A stretch of DNA of 12,679 bases from Candidatus Eiseniibacteriota bacterium. Its GTDB lineage: Bacteria > Joyebacterota > Joyebacteria > Joyebacterales > Joyebacteraceae. Every line of letters begins with the position of its first letter. Position 1 is the stretch's first letter. Under the pieces are notes generated by a model that worked only from the letters and a program-made list of their open reading frames with translations, was not told where the DNA came from and searched no databases. The translations under genes were made by a program, and so were the position numbers. The stretch covers positions 1 through 12,679 of the forward strand of contig JAUWRQ010000003.1 in the NCBI GenBank assembly GCA_030610515.1. Reading direction: 5' to 3'. This document shows, in pieces, positions 1 to 7,190 of this stretch.

Positions 1-1946
1 ACGGCCAGATAGCCTTCCTCCGTGGCGTCCGAGCCGGACTCCTCGTCCTCTTCGTCCTCCTCCACGAATGGCACGAACCTCGTCCACGCGTTGTCCTCCC
101 ACGCCTCGACGTAGTCGACGCCCCTCTCGGCTCTCGCCGGGATCCCGTGGCGCCGCAGAAGTCCGACGAGGCAGGCGCGGGCGCTCGCGGGTGAGGCGTA
201 CCCTGAACGCCACGTGTCCTCCGGGGGCGCCACGGGTCCGAGACGGGTCGTCTCGAGCTTCGTCACGTGCGAGCGGAGGGCGTCCAGCAACTCCCTCGGA
301 GCGGGCGTGTCGTTCCCCCGAGCGAGCCACGGAAGGTCGGTCCACCAGTCCATCGTGCCCTCCTGGAAGTAGAGCCGCGGGGAGAGGACGAACTCGGCCC
401 AGAGGCTGTCAGGGACGTCGGCGGAGACCATATCTCTGACGCGCAGAGCCTCGCCGAGAATCCCGCCCAGGGCCCCGCGCTCCATCTCGTAGAAATCCTT
501 GAGCTCCATCTCGAGCAGGAGGTCGACCGCGACCTCCAGTGTGTCTCCGTGGAGCGCAAGCACGGCGGAGGTCCAGTCCTCCGTGAGCGGCCCGGCCAGG
601 CCCATCTGTTCATCGAGCTCGCGGGCCTCGGGGCGTCCGGAGAGGAACTCGATCCAGTCAGCCGAGGGGCGCGACCGCCGGCAGCGGTCGAGGTCCCTTC
701 GTGCAATGTCCCTCTGGTGGCGCAGCCAGACGGGATCGTCCTCCTCGATGGGGCACGAGCCTGCCCGATCCTCCTCCGGCATCGGGTAGTGCAGCCAGAC
801 CGGCTCGTCCAGCACGGCGAAGCCGGGCGCCAGTTCGAGCGGCGTCTTCCGCCCGGGGTGGATCGTCGCCAGAGCGGACCACGGCTGGCTGTCGATCTCC
901 GCGGTGACGAGGTAGTCCCCGGGGCCGAGGAGGATCTCTGTGCCGAGCGCCTGGCGGACGAGCGCCACGGGCCCTCCCCAGTTGAACGTGTGGACGTGGG
1001 CCTCCGGCGGCTCCTCGTCCGATCCCTCCGGCAGAGGGTCGTGGCCGTTCGGGAAGGCCAGGATCAGAGTTCCCGGTGTGTTGTACACGCCTATCGAGTT
1101 GAGCGTCGTGACGCCGTCGGCCTGGCGATACAGCGTCTCGGCATACTCGTCGGGCACGGGCGCCTCGCCGTAGCCCCCCGAGAGCACCGTCCCGGTGCGG
1201 CTCGCGACCCGGGTGAACCACGCCTGGTCGAGACACGCGGCGGGCTCGCACGATCCCAGGTAGCGCCAGCCCCCCTCCTTCCCCGTGTAGACCTCCGTCC
1301 ATGCGTGGTTGCCGTCGCTCGTGCACCAGCACGGAGCCGAGCAATACCGGGCGGGGATGCCGGCGCTCCGGAGCGCGCAGATGGTGAAGATCATCTCCTC
1401 GTCGCAACGACCGATGCCCCGTTCCATCGTCGTGAGGGGGCCCTGGTCGCGGCGCGAGCTGGGCTTGTAGGTAACCCACTCCCTCGCGAAGCGGTTGACC
1501 TCGAGCGCGGCCTGCGTGAGGTCCATGTCGGCGACCCGCGGTGCCACGAGATCGTGCAGCCTCGGTCGCCATCGCTGAACAGGCTCTTGAGTGACGCGGT
1601 GGGGGAGGACGTACGTGCGGAAGATGTGAGGATCGATGTCGTCCTTCCACGAAGCCCCGTGCCAGCTCGCGAGGGCGAGCTCCACGTTCTCGATGAGGAT
1701 CTCCGCCGGTAGCCCTCCCAGATCGGACGGCGGCAGCCAGGCCAGCAGGAACTCGAGAGATTCTCTGTGTTCGGCGTCGGCCTCCTCAAGATAGCTGCGC
1801 AGCGCATCTGCCTCGTAGTGTCTGGACAGGTTCGCCTCAACCTCTTCCGCGACTCCCTCGTTCGGAGGCCAGGTCCACTCCGCCTTGACTCCGCCCGCCG
1901 ATGCCAGGAGCAGCGCGGTCACGATCACAGAGATCGTTCGTGTCAT
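1..1946 (-). CDS. Secreted transglutaminase-like protein, C-terminus cut by the window edge
   Basis: 648 residues are visible before the left edge. The ATG at 1946 follows GGGAGGGAAG (1951-1960) and begins a clear signal peptide (about residues 1-23, ending GGVKA), so the protein is exported. Residues ~30-160 resemble the helical N-terminal part of Bacteroidetes transglutaminase-domain proteins. The papain-like transglutaminase core follows: nucleophile C181 in GRCDEE, then the LRSAGIPAR motif, H214 in GNHAWTEVY, and an acidic third residue in LGSCEPAACLDQAWF (C233/E234), where ordinary family members have Asp-Pro. A second weaker core-like stretch lies near the visible end (C592, then RRHGIPAR at ~598-605), followed by an acidic run (EEDEEDEE). 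Family relatives are, from memory, about 850-900 residues, so roughly 200 are missing. Activity could be peptide crosslinking, amide hydrolysis or protease-like; substrate is unknown. Transcribed divergently from the radical SAM gene. The family call is firm, the function is not. Confidence 0.85.
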   Translation of the reverse strand, partial: MTRTISVIVTALLLASAGGVKAEWTWPPNEGVAEEVEANLSRHYEADALRSYLEEADAEHRESLEFLLAWLPPSDLGGLPAEILIENVELALASWHGASWKDDIDPHIFRTYVLPHRVTQEPVQRWRPRLHDLVAPRVADMDLTQAALEVNRFAREWVTYKPSSRRDQGPLTTMERGIGRCDEEMIFTICALRSAGIPARYCSAPCWCTSDGNHAWTEVYTGKEGGWRYLGSCEPAACLDQAWFTRVASRTGTVLSGGYGEAPVPDEYAETLYRQADGVTTLNSIGVYNTPGTLILAFPNGHDPLPEGSDEEPPEAHVHTFNWGGPVALVRQALGTEILLGPGDYLVTAEIDSQPWSALATIHPGRKTPLELAPGFAVLDEPVWLHYPMPEEDRAGSCPIEEDDPVWLRHQRDIARRDLDRCRRSRPSADWIEFLSGRPEARELDEQMGLAGPLTEDWTSAVLALHGDTLEVAVDLLLEMELKDFYEMERGALGGILGEALRVRDMVSADVPDSLWAEFVLSPRLYFQEGTMDWWTDLPWLARGNDTPAPRELLDALRSHVTKLETTRLGPVAPPEDTWRSGYASPASARACLVGLLRRHGIPARAERGVDYVEAWEDNAWTRFVPFVEEDEEDEESGSDATEEGYLA

Positions 1947-2018
1947 GGGACTTCCCTCCCTGGTGGAACACCTCTCCGACTCGTCCGGGCAGCCTCCCCA
2001 TGAGGCCATCATCCAGGG

Positions 2019-2047
2019 AGCATACCGCGCAGTAAACGCGCACGCAA
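2019..2047 (-). promoter_or_regulatory. Candidate sigma70-type promoter for the transglutaminase gene
   Basis: Read on the minus strand, TTGCGT (2042-2047) is separated by 17 bases from TATGCT (2019-2024). This would give a leader of about 65 bases before the ATG at 1946. Element matches are partial and no expression data support it. Between this site and the opposite promoter (2048-2123) I see nothing else recognisable. Confidence 0.35.
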
Positions 2048-2123
2048 GGCGAGGTCCCGCGGACGGCCGCTCGTCGACAGAGGGCCGCGCCGGCGCTGGT
2101 GGGTCGATTCTGCGAGGGAATGC

Positions 2124-2152
2124 TTGAAACTCAGGCGGCCGCGGGGCATACT
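2124..2152 (+). promoter_or_regulatory. Candidate sigma70-type promoter for the radical SAM gene
   Basis: TTGAAA (2124-2129) and CATACT (2147-2152) are 17 bases apart, matching 5 of 6 and 4 of 6 consensus positions. The predicted leader is about 90 bases before the GTG at 2248. It lies back to back with the candidate promoter of the divergent transglutaminase gene. Confidence 0.4.
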
Positions 2153-2247
2153 TAGCGACGTTTCCGCACCCGTTCCGATCCGGCCCGCTTCCGCTCTCTC
2201 CGGAGTGCGTGGCCGGCGAGGATTGCATCGACGACGAGGAGAAACAC

Positions 2248-3759
2248 GTGAACGCTCTGCTCATCTACCCAGAGTGCCCAGAGACCTTCTGGAGTTTCAG
2301 ACACGCTCTCAGGTTGGTCCGCAAGAAGTCCGCGCAGCCGCCGCTCGGCCTCCTGACCGTGGCGGCCATGCTGCCGGCGGAGTGGAGTCTGCGGCTCGTC
2401 GACCTGAACGTGATCAGGCTGACCGACGAGGATCTCGAGTGGGCGGAGTGCGCGCTCGTGAGCGGCATGATCGTGCAGAGGGACACGGCGCACCGGGTCA
2501 TCGCCCGCTGCAAGGAGGCCGGCCTTACCGTCATCGCCGGAGGTCCGCTCTTCACGTGCGAGCCCGAGGAATTCGAGGACGTCGACCACCTGGTGCTCAA
2601 TGAGGCGGAGGTGACGCTCCCGCCGTTTCTGGCGGACTTCGAGCGCGGCCTCGCGCCACGTGTCTACCGATCCACCGAGTTCGCCGACCTTCGCGAAACC
2701 CCCGTGCCTCTGTGGGGGCTCGTCGACACCCGTCAATACGCCACCATGGGTATCCAGTTCTCGCGAGGCTGCCCTCACAGCTGCGAGTTCTGCAACGTCA
2801 CGCAGCTCTTCGGGCACCGGTGGCGAAAGAAGACGGCTGCCCAGGTCATCGCGGAGCTGGACGGCCTCTACGGGTTGGGCTGGCGCGGGCCGATCCCCTT
2901 CGTCGACGACAACCTCAGCGGGAACAGGACGTGCCTCCGGACGGAGCTCCTTCCCGCCCTCATCGAATGGCGGAGGGGCAAGCGCGGTGTGAGCTTCAGC
3001 GCGCAGGTCACGATCGATCTCGCCGACGACGGGGAGCTGATGCAGATGATGGTGCGCGCGGGATTCGACACGGTCTTCGTGGGAATCGAATCGCTCGACG
3101 ACATGAGCCTGAGCGAGTGCAACAAGAGGCAGAACCGGAACCGGGATCTCCTCGAAGACGTCAAGCGGATCCAGCGGGCAGGCCTCGAGGTTCAGGGAGG
3201 CTTCATCGTCGGCTTCGATAACGACACGCCGTCGGTCTTCCAGCGACTGACCGACTTCATCCAGGCGAGCGGTATCGCCACGGCGATGGTCGGGCTGCTC
3301 CAGGCACCTGTCGGCTCGGACCTCTACAAGCGGCTCGAGCGCGAGGGCCGCATCAGCCAATCCGTGTCCGGCGACAACGCGGACGGCTCGACGAACATCA
3401 TCCCACGCATGGGCCTCGACTCGCTTCAGGACGGCTACAGGAAACTGCTGCAGGACATCTACTCACCCAGGAACTACTACCGGCGCCTGAGGACCTTCCT
3501 GCGTGAGTACAGGCCGGGGGGGGCCGGTCCCGAGCTCAGTGGCTCGCAGGTCTGGACCTTCTTCCGCTCCCTCTACTACCTGAGCATGGTCGGAAAGGAG
3601 CGATTCCGCTATCCGGGTCTGCTCCTGTGGACGCTCCTGACGAGACCGCGGGCGCTTCCCCTCGCCTTCGGGCTGGCCGTATACGGCTATCACTTCCGCA
3701 AGTGCTACGAACTCCTGACTGCCTTGGGAGCGTGCGACACCCGTCACAACCAGGCCTGA
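2248..3759 (+). CDS. B12-binding domain radical SAM protein with DUF4070-like C-terminus
   Basis: 503 residues. I chose the GTG at 2248 because GAGGAG (2236-2241) sits 6 bases upstream and the family begins at the NALLIYPE strand; an in-frame ATG at 2209 would add 13 atypical residues. Residues ~1-140 form the Rossmann-like cobalamin-binding domain (PPLGLLTVAAMLP, RLVDLN, VIAGGPLF, LNEAEVTLPPFL); the lower-axial His motif DxHxxG is not seen, as in several relatives. The radical SAM core follows, with C175, C179 and C182 in GCPHSCEFC as the [4Fe-4S] cluster ligands, then FVDDN and VGIESLDDMSL. The C-terminal ~100 residues (YYRRLRTFLREYRPGG onward) fit DUF4070. From memory, this is the architecture of hopanoid methylases such as HpnP and related methyltransferases. 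Radical C-methylation is therefore likely, but the substrate is unknown and no hopanoid gene is nearby, so no symbol is given. A contribution to lipid or natural-product modification is inference. Confidence 0.88.
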   Translation: MNALLIYPECPETFWSFRHALRLVRKKSAQPPLGLLTVAAMLPAEWSLRLVDLNVIRLTDEDLEWAECALVSGMIVQRDTAHRVIARCKEAGLTVIAGGPLFTCEPEEFEDVDHLVLNEAEVTLPPFLADFERGLAPRVYRSTEFADLRETPVPLWGLVDTRQYATMGIQFSRGCPHSCEFCNVTQLFGHRWRKKTAAQVIAELDGLYGLGWRGPIPFVDDNLSGNRTCLRTELLPALIEWRRGKRGVSFSAQVTIDLADDGELMQMMVRAGFDTVFVGIESLDDMSLSECNKRQNRNRDLLEDVKRIQRAGLEVQGGFIVGFDNDTPSVFQRLTDFIQASGIATAMVGLLQAPVGSDLYKRLEREGRISQSVSGDNADGSTNIIPRMGLDSLQDGYRKLLQDIYSPRNYYRRLRTFLREYRPGGAGPELSGSQVWTFFRSLYYLSMVGKERFRYPGLLLWTLLTRPRALPLAFGLAVYGYHFRKCYELLTALGACDTRHNQA

Positions 3760-3799
3760 GGAGGATCGGCCCTCCGGCGGCGCGCGCCTCCTCCTGTTT
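3758..3799 (+). terminator. Weak candidate terminator after the radical SAM gene
   Basis: GAGGAGG (3758-3764, overlapping the stop codon) pairs perfectly with CCTCCTC (3787-3793) across a GC-rich loop, followed by the short T-rich TGTTT. The loop is long and the T tract is poor, so it could equally be incidental. Confidence 0.3.
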
Positions 3800-3838
3800 G
3801 TCAAGAGGTTACTCTCGCAACCCGGGCCGGGCGTCCGA

Positions 3839-3858
3839 GTCATCCCGTCGCGGATGAC
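3839..3858. repeat. Short perfect inverted repeat upstream of nikR
   Basis: GTCATCC (3839-3845) and GGATGAC (3852-3858) are exact reverse complements with a 6-base centre. It lies about 30 bases upstream of the candidate nikR -35 element. It could be an operator half-site pair or a small hairpin. It does not match the NikR operator seen at 4463-4489. Confidence 0.3.
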
Positions 3859-3885
3859 GAGCCGACCCCTCTCGCTTGGAAGATG

Positions 3886-3914
3886 TTGTCGTTCCCCAGC
3901 GACCGTTGTAGCAT
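3886..3914 (+). promoter_or_regulatory. Candidate promoter for nikR
   Basis: TTGTCG (3886-3891) and TAGCAT (3909-3914) are separated by 17 bases, each with 4 of 6 consensus matches. The implied leader is about 85 bases. No NikR-type dyad is visible here, so autoregulation is not supported by the sequence. Confidence 0.3.
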
Positions 3915-4006
3915 TGGGATCTGTCTCGGGATGCGATGCTGACCTTCGGCTCCCGCACTCGGCACCGCGAAAGTGTCGGTCCATCGATCATCGGGCGAAG
4001 ACGGCC

Positions 4007-4423
4007 ATGAGTTCGCTGCAGAGATTCAGCGTTGCGATGGAACAGCGGCTGTTCGAGCAGCTGGAGGGACTGGTCAGGAAGGCCGGCTATGCGAACCGGT
4101 CGGAGTTCATCCGCGATCTGCTCCGAGACCGACTCGTCGAGGACGAGTGGGCGGACGACGACGAGGTCATCGGCACGATCACGCTCGTCTACGAGCACGA
4201 CACGCGGCTACTGAGCGAGAGACTGACGCACTTGCAGCACCTCCGACACGACCTGGTGCTGGCGACGACCCACATCCACCTGGACGAGACGATGTGTGCT
4301 GAGATGATCATGGGAAGGGGCAGCGCGAAGGAGATCCGTGAGTTGGTCGACCTCCTTCGCCAGCAGAAAGGAGTGTTGCACGCCGGGCTGTGCATAGGCT
4401 CGACCGGGAAGGGCCTCACGTAG
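4007..4423 (+). CDS. nikR: Nickel-responsive transcriptional regulator NikR
   Basis: 138 residues, the usual NikR length. The ATG at 4007 places the ribbon-helix-helix strand (RFSVAMEQRLFEQL) at the N-terminus as in the family; the frame is open further upstream but those residues do not look like NikR, and the ribosome site is weak. Residues ~5-45 are the DNA-binding domain, with GYANRSEFIRDLLRD as the helix-turn-helix part. Residues ~55-138 are the ACT-like nickel-sensing and tetramerisation domain. All four high-affinity nickel ligands align with E. coli H76, H87, H89 and C95: H78 in LQHLRHD, H89 and H91 in THIH, and C97. When nickel-loaded, it should bind a split palindrome and repress nickel uptake genes. 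It lies directly upstream of the nik operon, whose leader carries a NikR-type dyad, but appears to be transcribed separately. Identity is secure. Confidence 0.95.
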   Translation: MSSLQRFSVAMEQRLFEQLEGLVRKAGYANRSEFIRDLLRDRLVEDEWADDDEVIGTITLVYEHDTRLLSERLTHLQHLRHDLVLATTHIHLDETMCAEMIMGRGSAKEIRELVDLLRQQKGVLHAGLCIGSTGKGLT

Positions 4424-4451
4424 GGGCCGGTTGCCGGAAGCGAGTCTTTTT

Positions 4452-4481
4452 TTGCGGAGCCGGTGTTACTAGTTGTAGATT
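4452..4481 (+). promoter_or_regulatory. Candidate promoter of the nickel operon
   Basis: TTGCGG (4452-4457) and TAGATT (4476-4481) are 18 bases apart, directly after a run of seven T. The predicted start near 4488 gives a leader of only about 40 bases, too short for a cobalamin or nickel/cobalt riboswitch. The -10 element lies inside the operator dyad, which suits repression. Confidence 0.4.
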
Positions 4482-4489
4482 CGTAACAT
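4463..4489. promoter_or_regulatory. NikR operator (GTGTTAC-N13-GTAACAT)
   Basis: The half sites GTGTTAC (4463-4469) and GTAACAT (4483-4489) are inverted with a 13-base spacer; six of seven positions pair exactly (TGTTAC/GTAACA). From memory, the NikR consensus of Geobacter and Desulfovibrio is GTGTTAC-N13 to N15-GTAACAC, so only one base differs. It lies 40 bases after nikR and 38 bases before the first operon gene, overlapping the candidate -10. Binding by the adjacent NikR is inferred. Confidence 0.8.
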
Positions 4490-4527
4490 CACAGGGAGAT
4501 CTGAACCAGTCCGGAGGAGGGACCGTC

Positions 4528-5310
4528 ATGCGGAGAGCACCTGTTATTGTCTGTCTCGTGCTCGTGCTGTCTCTTTCAGTCGACGCTTCCGCACACCACG
4601 CGATGGAGTACATCGAGATCGAGAGCGTCACCACCTCGAGGCGCGGGGACTTCGTTTTCCACCTGCACTACGACTACTACGTGGACGACGAAACCAACCC
4701 GAACCTGGATCACTGGGAGCTGACCCCGGGGCTGACCTACGGCATCACGAATCGGCTCATGTTCGACGTCCACACGCACTTCGCGAAGTTCGGGATCGAC
4801 CACGTGGTCGACGAGGAACGTCCGGAGTACGAGCCTCTCGGACCGTCGCCATTCATGGAGGCCGTGGCGACCGCGCTGCAGTGGCGATTGACCGAAGGCT
4901 GGGTCGTGGACTTCGCCGTTGTCGGTGCGTTCGAGGTGCCGCTGTCTCGTTCCAAGAAGCTCCTCGGAAGCGAGGACAACGTCTACGAGGCAAACCTCAT
5001 CGCCGCCAGCGATTTCGGGGAGCACTCGAACGTAACCCTCAATCTCTGGTATGAAACAGAGGGAGACGAAGACGGCACCTTCTGGGCTCTCGCGGCGAAG
5101 ACTCCGATCGGAGGGGATCCCAACGGGATAGCAGCCGGCCTCGAGATCCTGGGGAGCTTCGAGGAGACGAGCGACAACCTGACCTTCCTTCCGGGCATCT
5201 ACGGGCCGCTCGGTGCCCAGAACATCATCTTCAAGACGGGCCTCGAGTTCGGGAAGGTCGACGGAGCGAATGCCATGCGGGCGAGCCTCACGCTGATGTA
5301 CAAGTTCTAG
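4528..5310 (+). CDS. Predicted outer-membrane beta-barrel protein, first gene of the nickel operon
   Basis: 260 residues. The ATG at 4528 follows a strong GGAGGAGGG (4513-4521, spacing 6), and a signal peptide begins immediately (residues 1-22, ending DASA), which fixes the start against an upstream ATG at 4390. The mature protein starts with His-His and alternates hydrophobic and polar residues in strand-like blocks (FVFHLHYDYYV, LTYGITNRLMFDVHTHF, VTLNLWYETEG, RASLTLMYKF). It ends in Phe, the usual outer-membrane insertion signal. Histidines cluster in the N-terminal part (H23, H24, H45, H47, H62, H82, H84, H92), a possible metal path. No TonB box or plug domain is seen and the size suggests 10-12 strands. 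Being the first gene after the NikR operator, it is a candidate nickel-permeable outer-membrane channel. I do not recognise a named family; the function is inferred from context. Confidence 0.72.
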   Translation: MRRAPVIVCLVLVLSLSVDASAHHAMEYIEIESVTTSRRGDFVFHLHYDYYVDDETNPNLDHWELTPGLTYGITNRLMFDVHTHFAKFGIDHVVDEERPEYEPLGPSPFMEAVATALQWRLTEGWVVDFAVVGAFEVPLSRSKKLLGSEDNVYEANLIAASDFGEHSNVTLNLWYETEGDEDGTFWALAAKTPIGGDPNGIAAGLEILGSFEETSDNLTFLPGIYGPLGAQNIIFKTGLEFGKVDGANAMRASLTLMYKF

Positions 5311-5322
5311 GAGGAACGGCGG

Positions 5323-6018
5323 ATGAGTCCTGGAAGGGGATGGTGGTGGGGGGCGCCCATCGCGTGTCTCGTGTCCGTCCTGACCGCAGCGAGCCCCGCG
5401 CGCTCGCACGAGCACTGGCTCGATGTCGGTGGTCCCCTCGCCGCCGTTGGCGACACGGTGAGCGTCACGCTCTCGAGCGGGCACTACTTCCCGGATGCCG
5501 TCATGGCGATCAAGGGCAAGGTGCTGCAGCCGGTGGAGATCCTGAGTCCGGACGGGGAGGTGCGCACGATCGAGTTCGTCTCGCAGGAGAAGATGAGGAT
5601 GGGCTCCGTCGTCATCGAGTCCGAGGGGCTCCACGTGCTGCGCTTCACACTCAAACGCCCGCGCGCGAAGGAACCGAGCTACGAGGGCAAGACGTTCCTC
5701 ATAGCAGGAGACGGAGGCGATGACCCCGAGGCCTATGTCTTAGGGCACGGCCTGGAGATCGTGCCATCCGGGCCGTTGTCGGGGATCGCGGTCGGCGGCG
5801 AGTTTTCGGTCACCGTTCTCCTGGACGGGACTCGAGTGTCGGCGGAGCTTCAGGTGATGCCCGAGGAAGGGAAGACCTCCTACCTCAGAGCGGCGGAGGA
5901 TGAACCGGCCGTGGTCCGCGCATCGAAGATCGGTCGCCTTCTCATCGTGGCGAGCTTCGACGGGCGCGGGTGCTCGTTGATCCTCCACGTGCCGGACGGA
6001 CCGGAGACCGAGCGATGA
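5323..6018 (+). CDS. nikK: NikK: periplasmic DUF4198-type component of nickel ECF transporter
   Basis: 231 residues. GGAGG (5310-5314) overlaps the preceding stop codon and lies 8 bases from the ATG. A signal peptide (residues 1-28, ending ASPARS) precedes the DUF4198/COG5266 hallmark HEHWLDVGGPLAAVGD, followed by a conserved-looking SSGHYFPD (H54). Relatives are periplasmic, Ig-like beta-sandwich proteins linked to nickel/cobalt transport. The mature N-terminus HEHW would expose two histidines (H29, H31) suitable for metal binding. I recall this family being named NikK, an additional periplasmic component of nickel ECF transporters that lack NikN. The role (capturing nickel and delivering it to NikM) is inferred from gene order. 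Unlike many family members there is no clear C-terminal membrane helix. It is translationally coupled to nikL by a 4-base ATGA overlap. Confidence 0.83.
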   Translation: MSPGRGWWWGAPIACLVSVLTAASPARSHEHWLDVGGPLAAVGDTVSVTLSSGHYFPDAVMAIKGKVLQPVEILSPDGEVRTIEFVSQEKMRMGSVVIESEGLHVLRFTLKRPRAKEPSYEGKTFLIAGDGGDDPEAYVLGHGLEIVPSGPLSGIAVGGEFSVTVLLDGTRVSAELQVMPEEGKTSYLRAAEDEPAVVRASKIGRLLIVASFDGRGCSLILHVPDGPETER

Positions 6019-6467
6019 GAATGCTGATGGCTCTGACGGCCTTGCTCCTCCTCGCGTGCGCCGGCCCCGCGCCAGGTCACGGGGTCCAGCACAGCGCCTC
6101 CCAGGAGGGTACCGCCATCCGCGCGTCCTACGACGACGGAAATCCCATGGCGTTCTGCGACTTCGCCGTCTTCGCTCCGGGGGAGGATCTCGAGTATCAG
6201 ACCGGCATCACCGACAGAAACGGCGGCTTCGCGTTCCTGCCGGACACGCTGGGGATCTGGAGGGTGACCGTCGACGACGGGATGGGCCATCTCGTCCAGG
6301 CGGACATCGAGATCGGACCGCAGGGACTGGCGTCCGGCGGGAGTGCTGTCCGCCAGGACCGCCTGAGCGCGGCGGTCGTCGGGGTCAGCGTGATCTTCGG
6401 TCTGTGGGGTCTCTGGATGATGTTCGCCCGGCGTTCGAGGCACCAGAAGCAGGAGACGGGCGCTTGA
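6015..6467 (+). CDS. nikL: NikL: small membrane-anchored accessory component of nickel ECF transporter
   Basis: 150 residues. The ATG at 6015 overlaps the nikK stop (ATGA), with GGAG (6003-6006) at 8 bases. The N-terminus is a signal sequence with a possible lipobox LLAC (C15); cleavage could instead fall near PGHG, leaving the mature start HGVQH typical of relatives. Residues ~30-105 form a small carboxypeptidase-regulatory-like beta domain (GITDRNGGFAFLPD, GIWRVTVDDGMGH). A single transmembrane helix (~117-138, AAVVGVSVIFGLWGLWMMF) is followed by a basic cytoplasmic tail (RRSRHQK), so the domain faces the periplasm. Together with NikK it is thought to replace the NikN subunit in some NikMQO systems. 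Its exact role in nickel loading is not established. Confidence 0.8.
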   Translation: MRMLMALTALLLLACAGPAPGHGVQHSASQEGTAIRASYDDGNPMAFCDFAVFAPGEDLEYQTGITDRNGGFAFLPDTLGIWRVTVDDGMGHLVQADIEIGPQGLASGGSAVRQDRLSAAVVGVSVIFGLWGLWMMFARRSRHQKQETGA

Positions 6468-6477
6468 GGTCTCGACC

Positions 6478-7095
6478 ATGCACATAGCGGACGGCATCCT
6501 GAGCGCCCCCGTGGCCGGAACCGCCGCCCTCCTGGCCGCCGGCGGAGTCGCCGTCGGCCTGAGACGTCTCGATGCCGACGACGTGCCGCGGGTCGGTGTG
6601 CTCGCGGCTCTCTTCTTCGTGGCCTCGTTGATCCACGTGCCGATGGGGGTGTCGAGCGCCCATCTTCTGCTCAGCGGGCTCGTGGGGCTTCTGCTCGGCT
6701 GGGCGGCCTTCCCGGCCCTGGCGGTGGCGCTGCTGCTGCAGGCGATCCTGTTCCACTTCGGCGGGATCGTCTCGCTCGGCGCGAACGTGCTCAACATGGC
6801 GCTCCCCGCCGTTGTCTGCTACTACCTGTTCGGGCGCCGGCTGTCGAGGGCGACCTCGCCGGGGGCCGCCTTCGCGCTCGGCACGGCCGGTGGGGTTCTC
6901 GGCGTGCTCGGCGCCGGCCTGATGATGAGCCTGAGCCTGCTCTTTTCGGGACGGGCGTTCCTGGGCGCGGCGGTCGCGGTGCTGACGGCGCACGTGCCCG
7001 TGATGGTCGTCGAGGGAATCGTCACGGGATTCGTCGCTTCGTACGTCGCGAGGGTTCGCCCGGAGCTGCTCCGCGGCAGGATGCGCGGGGTCTAG
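6478..7095 (+). CDS. nikM: NikM: substrate-specific membrane component of nickel ECF transporter (CbiM family)
   Basis: 205 residues. It begins with the diagnostic MHIADGILS: in CbiM/NikM proteins the N-terminal amine of Met1 and His2 insert into the membrane core and bind the metal, so the ATG at 6478 must be the true start. The third ligand region is SSAHLLLSG, with H62 probably equivalent to H67 of the Thermoanaerobacter NikM2 structure; H53 is nearby. Further family signatures are FHFGGIVSLGANVLNMALPAV and the C-terminal HVPVMVVEGIVTGF. About six transmembrane segments are visible. The NikN domain often fused at the C-terminus is absent, consistent with separate NikK and NikL. Nickel rather than cobalt is indicated by the NikR operator and the lack of a cobalamin riboswitch; the sequence alone cannot separate the two metals. 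It starts 10 bases after nikL. Confidence 0.93.
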   Translation: MHIADGILSAPVAGTAALLAAGGVAVGLRRLDADDVPRVGVLAALFFVASLIHVPMGVSSAHLLLSGLVGLLLGWAAFPALAVALLLQAILFHFGGIVSLGANVLNMALPAVVCYYLFGRRLSRATSPGAAFALGTAGGVLGVLGAGLMMSLSLLFSGRAFLGAAVAVLTAHVPVMVVEGIVTGFVASYVARVRPELLRGRMRGV

Positions 7096-7100
7096 GCGAG

Positions 7101-7115
7101 GGCGCGCCCGGCGCC
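7101..7115 (+). other. Small GC hairpin in the nikM-nikQ gap
   Basis: GGCGC (7101-7105) pairs with GCGCC (7111-7115) around a 5-base loop, just after the nikM stop. The 95-base gap (7096-7190) is the largest within the operon and otherwise holds only the nikQ ribosome site. It could protect or trim the upstream mRNA, or be chance in GC-rich DNA. Confidence 0.25.
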
Positions 7116-7190
7116 TTGCGGAGAGGCTCGCTTCGTCTCGCGCCGGCACAGCGGCCAGCCGCCCGGGAGGCGGCGCGGAAAGGTCCGGTC

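Noticed and set aside
267..1712. Long plus-strand open frame of 481 codons over the left-edge gene
   Set aside because: It is rich in Arg, Gly and Val with no family motif, and is antisense to a frame with a signal peptide and clear transglutaminase motifs.
2152..3360. Minus-strand open frame of 402 codons over the radical SAM gene
   Set aside because: Antisense shadow in GC-rich DNA; the plus frame has the CxxxCxxC motif and a ribosome site.
4430..4453. Intrinsic terminator of nikR (CCGG-TTG-CCGG followed later by seven T)
   Set aside because: The stem is only four pairs and is separated from the T run by about ten bases, so it is not convincing.
4424..4527. Cobalamin or nickel/cobalt riboswitch before the operon
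   Set aside because: The leader from the predicted start to the ATG is about 40 bases, and no conserved B12-box-like sequence was seen; the NikR dyad explains the regulation.
4576..5634. Minus-strand open frame of 352 codons across the barrel and nikK genes
   Set aside because: It crosses two well-supported genes, has charged low-complexity composition and shows no domain.
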